Source: an uncultured Phascolarctobacterium sp.
GTDB lineage: Bacteria > Bacillota > Negativicutes > Acidaminococcales > Acidaminococcaceae
NCBI GenBank assembly: GCA_946002345.1
Contig: CAMFZA010000123.1
Coordinates: 1-5,640 of the forward strand
Length of the DNA: 5,640 nucleotides
Reading direction: 5' to 3'
The notes below the pieces were generated by a model. It was not told the DNA's origin. It saw nothing but the letters and a program-made list of their open reading frames with translations, and ran no database searches. Position numbers and translations under genes: made by a program. This document shows positions 3,833-5,640 of this stretch, one piece after another (the first letter of the stretch is position 1; each line of letters begins with the position of its first letter).

Positions 3833-5080
3833 TTGGATCACAGAGTAATTCAGGTCGAAGAAAGACCGCCCCTATTATTGAACATTCCCTTGAGCCTGCA
3901 GCATCTTTTTGCTATGTTCGGCGCTACGGTGTTGGTTCCGTTTTTATTCAATGTGAATCCCACCACCTGCCTGTTCATGAATGGCGTGGGCACCCTGCTG
4001 TACATTTTCATTACTAAGGGCAAAATACCCTCCTATTTGGGCTCCAGCTTTGCCTTTATTTCCCCGGTGCTGCTGATTATTTCTCAAAGCGGCTATAATC
4101 ATGCGCAAAGCGGCTTCATCGTTTTCGGTTTGTTATTTATGCTTTTTTCCTTAATCATCCATATGGTGGGTACCAAGTGGATTGATGTGATTTTTCCGCC
4201 TGCTGCCATGGGCGCTATCATCGCAGTTATCGGTCTTGAGCTGGCTCCTACTGCTGCGGGCATGGCTGGCCTCACCGGCGACAAAATCGTGGGTAGCAAT
4301 ATTGCGGTTTCTATGTTCACGCTGGCCGTGGGCGTTATCGGCTCCGTGGCCTTTAAGGGCTTTATGAGCATTATTCCCATTCTGTTTGGCGTGGTGTGCG
4401 GTTATATTTTCGCCTTCTGCTTGGGCATGGTCAACTTTCAGCCGGTTTTGGACGCACCCTGGTTCCAGCTGCCCCAATTTTATGCTCCTGTCTTCGATAT
4501 TAATGCCATAGTGATTATCGCTCCGGCGGCGCTGGTGGTTTTGGCAGAGCACATCGGCCATTTGGTGGTTACGGGCAACATTGTGGACCGTGACCTGATT
4601 AAGGACCCGGGACTGTCCCGTTCCCTGTTCGCTGATGGCCTTTCCAACGTGCTGAGCGGCTTTGCCGGTGCTACTCCCAATACTACCTATGGTGAAAACA
4701 TCGGTGTTATGGCCATCACCAAGGTGTATAGCACCTGGGTTATCGGTGGTGCGGCAGTTTTTGCCATCATCCTGTCCTTCTGCGGCAAGCTGTCCCAGCT
4801 TATTCACAGCATACCGGTGCCGGTTATGGGCGGCATCTGCATCCTGCTTTTCGGCGTTATTGCGACCAGCGGCTTCCGTGTTTTGGTAGAAAGCAAGGTG
4901 GACTACAGCAAGTCCTCTAATCTGGTAATGACCTCTGTTATTATGATTATTGGTCTGTCCGGAGCTAAAATTTCCTTTGGCGCCTTTTCCGTGCAGGGCA
5001 TGGTGCTGGCAACCTTGGTGGCCATTATTATGAGCCTTTTGTTCAAGCTGTTTGCGAAGCTGAATTTGCTGAACGAATAA
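3833..5080 (+). CDS. uraA: Uracil permease, NCS2 / nucleobase:cation symporter-2 family
   Basis: Inner-membrane transporter that imports uracil, by family with H+ symport. Seen: 415 residues from a TTG start, hydrophobic throughout with about 14 membrane segments, close to the 429 of E. coli UraA. The N-terminus has LQHLFAMFGATVLVPFLF and the following GKIPSYLGSSFAFISP, typical of UraA. Substrate and proton site residues match E. coli with a constant offset of two: E239 and H243 in LAEHIGHLV (E241, H245), and G287-E288 in TYGENIGV (G289, E290). The NCS2 signature reads E-N-I-G-V-M-A-I-T-K, with the first-position Glu favouring uracil over xanthine or urate carriers. It has its own promoter at 3767-3795 and is followed after 82 bases, through a weak hairpin, by an M20 amidohydrolase in the same direction, which suggests pyrimidine uptake coupled to degradation. 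Family is very sure; uracil specificity is likely. Confidence 0.93.
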   Translation: MDHRVIQVEERPPLLLNIPLSLQHLFAMFGATVLVPFLFNVNPTTCLFMNGVGTLLYIFITKGKIPSYLGSSFAFISPVLLIISQSGYNHAQSGFIVFGLLFMLFSLIIHMVGTKWIDVIFPPAAMGAIIAVIGLELAPTAAGMAGLTGDKIVGSNIAVSMFTLAVGVIGSVAFKGFMSIIPILFGVVCGYIFAFCLGMVNFQPVLDAPWFQLPQFYAPVFDINAIVIIAPAALVVLAEHIGHLVVTGNIVDRDLIKDPGLSRSLFADGLSNVLSGFAGATPNTTYGENIGVMAITKVYSTWVIGGAAVFAIILSFCGKLSQLIHSIPVPVMGGICILLFGVIATSGFRVLVESKVDYSKSSNLVMTSVIMIIGLSGAKISFGAFSVQGMVLATLVAIIMSLLFKLFAKLNLLNE

Positions 5081-5096
5081 AAATATTTTATGCTTT

Positions 5097-5131
5097 AGCC
5101 TGTGTCGCTTTTGATGCAGGCTCTTGTTTTT
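5097..5131 (+). terminator. Weak intercistronic terminator or attenuator
   Basis: AGCCTGTGTC (5097-5106) pairs with GATGCAGGCT (5113-5122), 10 bp including two G-U pairs, with loop GCTTTT. CTTG and five T (5127-5131) follow. The interrupted T-tract suggests partial termination that lowers expression of the amidohydrolase relative to the permease. No good promoter is visible between it and the next gene. Confidence 0.5.
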
Positions 5132-5162
5132 CTTGATTGTTTTATTATGAGGAGGAAAGATT

Positions 5163-5640
5163 ATGTACGAGGTTAATAAAGAAAGAGTAAATGAGCTTTT
5201 AACAGGCTTGGCTAAATTCACTGCTTCCGAGGAGGGTGTGACTCGTTTGGCCTATAGTCCCTTGGACAAGGAAGCACAGAATTGGCTTCTTGAGCAGGTC
5301 AAGGATTTGGGCCTAAATGTACGTGAGGACGCTGTGGGCAATGTTTTTCTGCGTCGTGAAGGCTTGGAGGTCGATTTGCCGCCCGTAGCCTGTGGTAGCC
5401 ATCTGGATACGGTCATTCATGGTGGTGCCTATGATGGCATGTGCGGCGTGGTGGGTGCCTTGGAAGCACTATACATGCTGCGCGATACCCAGCTGAAACG
5501 CAGCATCGAGGTGCTGATTTTCCGTGCAGAGGAGTCCAGTCGTTTTGGCTTTGCTACCATGGGCAGCAAGCTGCTCACCGGTGCAGCCAAAGTGGATAAA
5601 TTGAATAAGGGTGGCAAAAAGGGAGACATCTCCTTTGAGG
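5163..5640 (+). CDS. M20-family amidohydrolase, carbamoylase / beta-ureidopropionase / allantoate type (3' truncated by window)
   Basis: Metal-dependent cytosolic hydrolase expected to cleave an N-carbamoyl (ureido) group. Candidate substrates are N-carbamoyl-beta-alanine, N-carbamoyl-amino acids or allantoate. Seen: 159 codons before the window ends, with AGGAGG (5150-5155) seven bases before the ATG. The order fits M20 hydantoinase/carbamoylase enzymes: an N-terminal helix with ASEEGVTRLAYSPLDKEA, GNVFLRREG, then H80 and D82 in GSHLDTV, D91 in GGAYDG, and E123-E124 in FRAEESSRFG (general base and metal ligand). The C-terminal part with the lid domain and remaining ligands lies outside; family members are about 400-420 residues. 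Standing behind a uracil permease, beta-ureidopropionase (third step of reductive uracil breakdown) is an attractive assignment, but the subgroup cannot be fixed from this half. No dihydropyrimidinase or dehydrogenase gene is visible. Confidence 0.88.
   Translation, partial: MYEVNKERVNELLTGLAKFTASEEGVTRLAYSPLDKEAQNWLLEQVKDLGLNVREDAVGNVFLRREGLEVDLPPVACGSHLDTVIHGGAYDGMCGVVGALEALYMLRDTQLKRSIEVLIFRAEESSRFGFATMGSKLLTGAAKVDKLNKGGKKGDISFE

Noticed and set aside
5097..5122. Intercistronic hairpin with a six-base loop as an ANTAR target
   Set aside because: ANTAR targets need paired hairpins with A at loop position 1 and G at 4. This loop is GCTTTT and single. The leader hairpins of the minus-strand gene also do not fit.
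4151..5221. Minus-strand open frame of 356 codons opposite uraA
   Set aside because: Shadow of the permease: composition dominated by His, Asn and Gln, no ribosome site that I can see, and it runs across the intercistronic hairpin.

Overview
The window reads as a chromosomal piece from an anaerobic Firmicute. A member of the Negativicutes (Phascolarctobacterium/Acidaminococcus-like) is my best guess, at low confidence. The signs are strong AGGAGG-type ribosome sites, TTG start codons on two main genes, a HisKA_2 kinase paired with an ANTAR regulator, a one-piece tmRNA with a short ALAA-ending tag, and a TM1266-type hydrogenase-associated regulator. By eye the GC content is moderate. There is no phage, IS element, CRISPR array or rRNA.

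Layout: (1) 1-1940, a two-gene signalling operon: a soluble PAS/HisKA_2 sensor kinase cut at its 5' side, then an ANTAR (RNA-binding antiterminator) response regulator. It is closed by a probable intrinsic terminator at 1954-1998. Both partners look damaged or diverged: an in-frame TAG just upstream of the kinase reading frame, and Val-Val in place of the receiver's Asp-Asp pair. (2) 2012-2690, an RNA locus: a near-consensus promoter, about 200 nt of unassigned sequence that can fold on itself, then a complete tmRNA (ssrA, 2255-2602, tag ADKEYALAA) with a strong terminator. (3) 2714-3139, a promoter, a 40-codon leader ORF resembling the N-terminus of Fic proteins, and an overlapping gene for an 86-aa ACT-like TM1266-family protein. 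(4) 3223-3631, a minus-strand unit: a consensus extended -10 promoter, a hairpin-plus-T7 element inside the 5' leader, a 66-aa two-helix membrane protein, and its terminator. (5) 3700-5640, a nucleobase unit: a promoter with inverted repeats, a UraA-type uracil permease, a weak intercistronic hairpin, and the first 159 codons of an M20 amidohydrolase of the carbamoylase/ureidopropionase/allantoate group.

How they fit together: the permease and amidohydrolase are co-directional and probably form an uptake-and-degradation unit for uracil or a related ureide. The kinase and regulator would act by RNA antitermination elsewhere; I found no convincing ANTAR target here. tmRNA rescues stalled ribosomes. 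The most unusual places are the decayed-looking signalling pair, the unassigned structured RNA before ssrA, the Fic-like leader ORF, and the small membrane protein whose leader carries its own terminator. I did not find clear evidence of a large undescribed multi-gene system.
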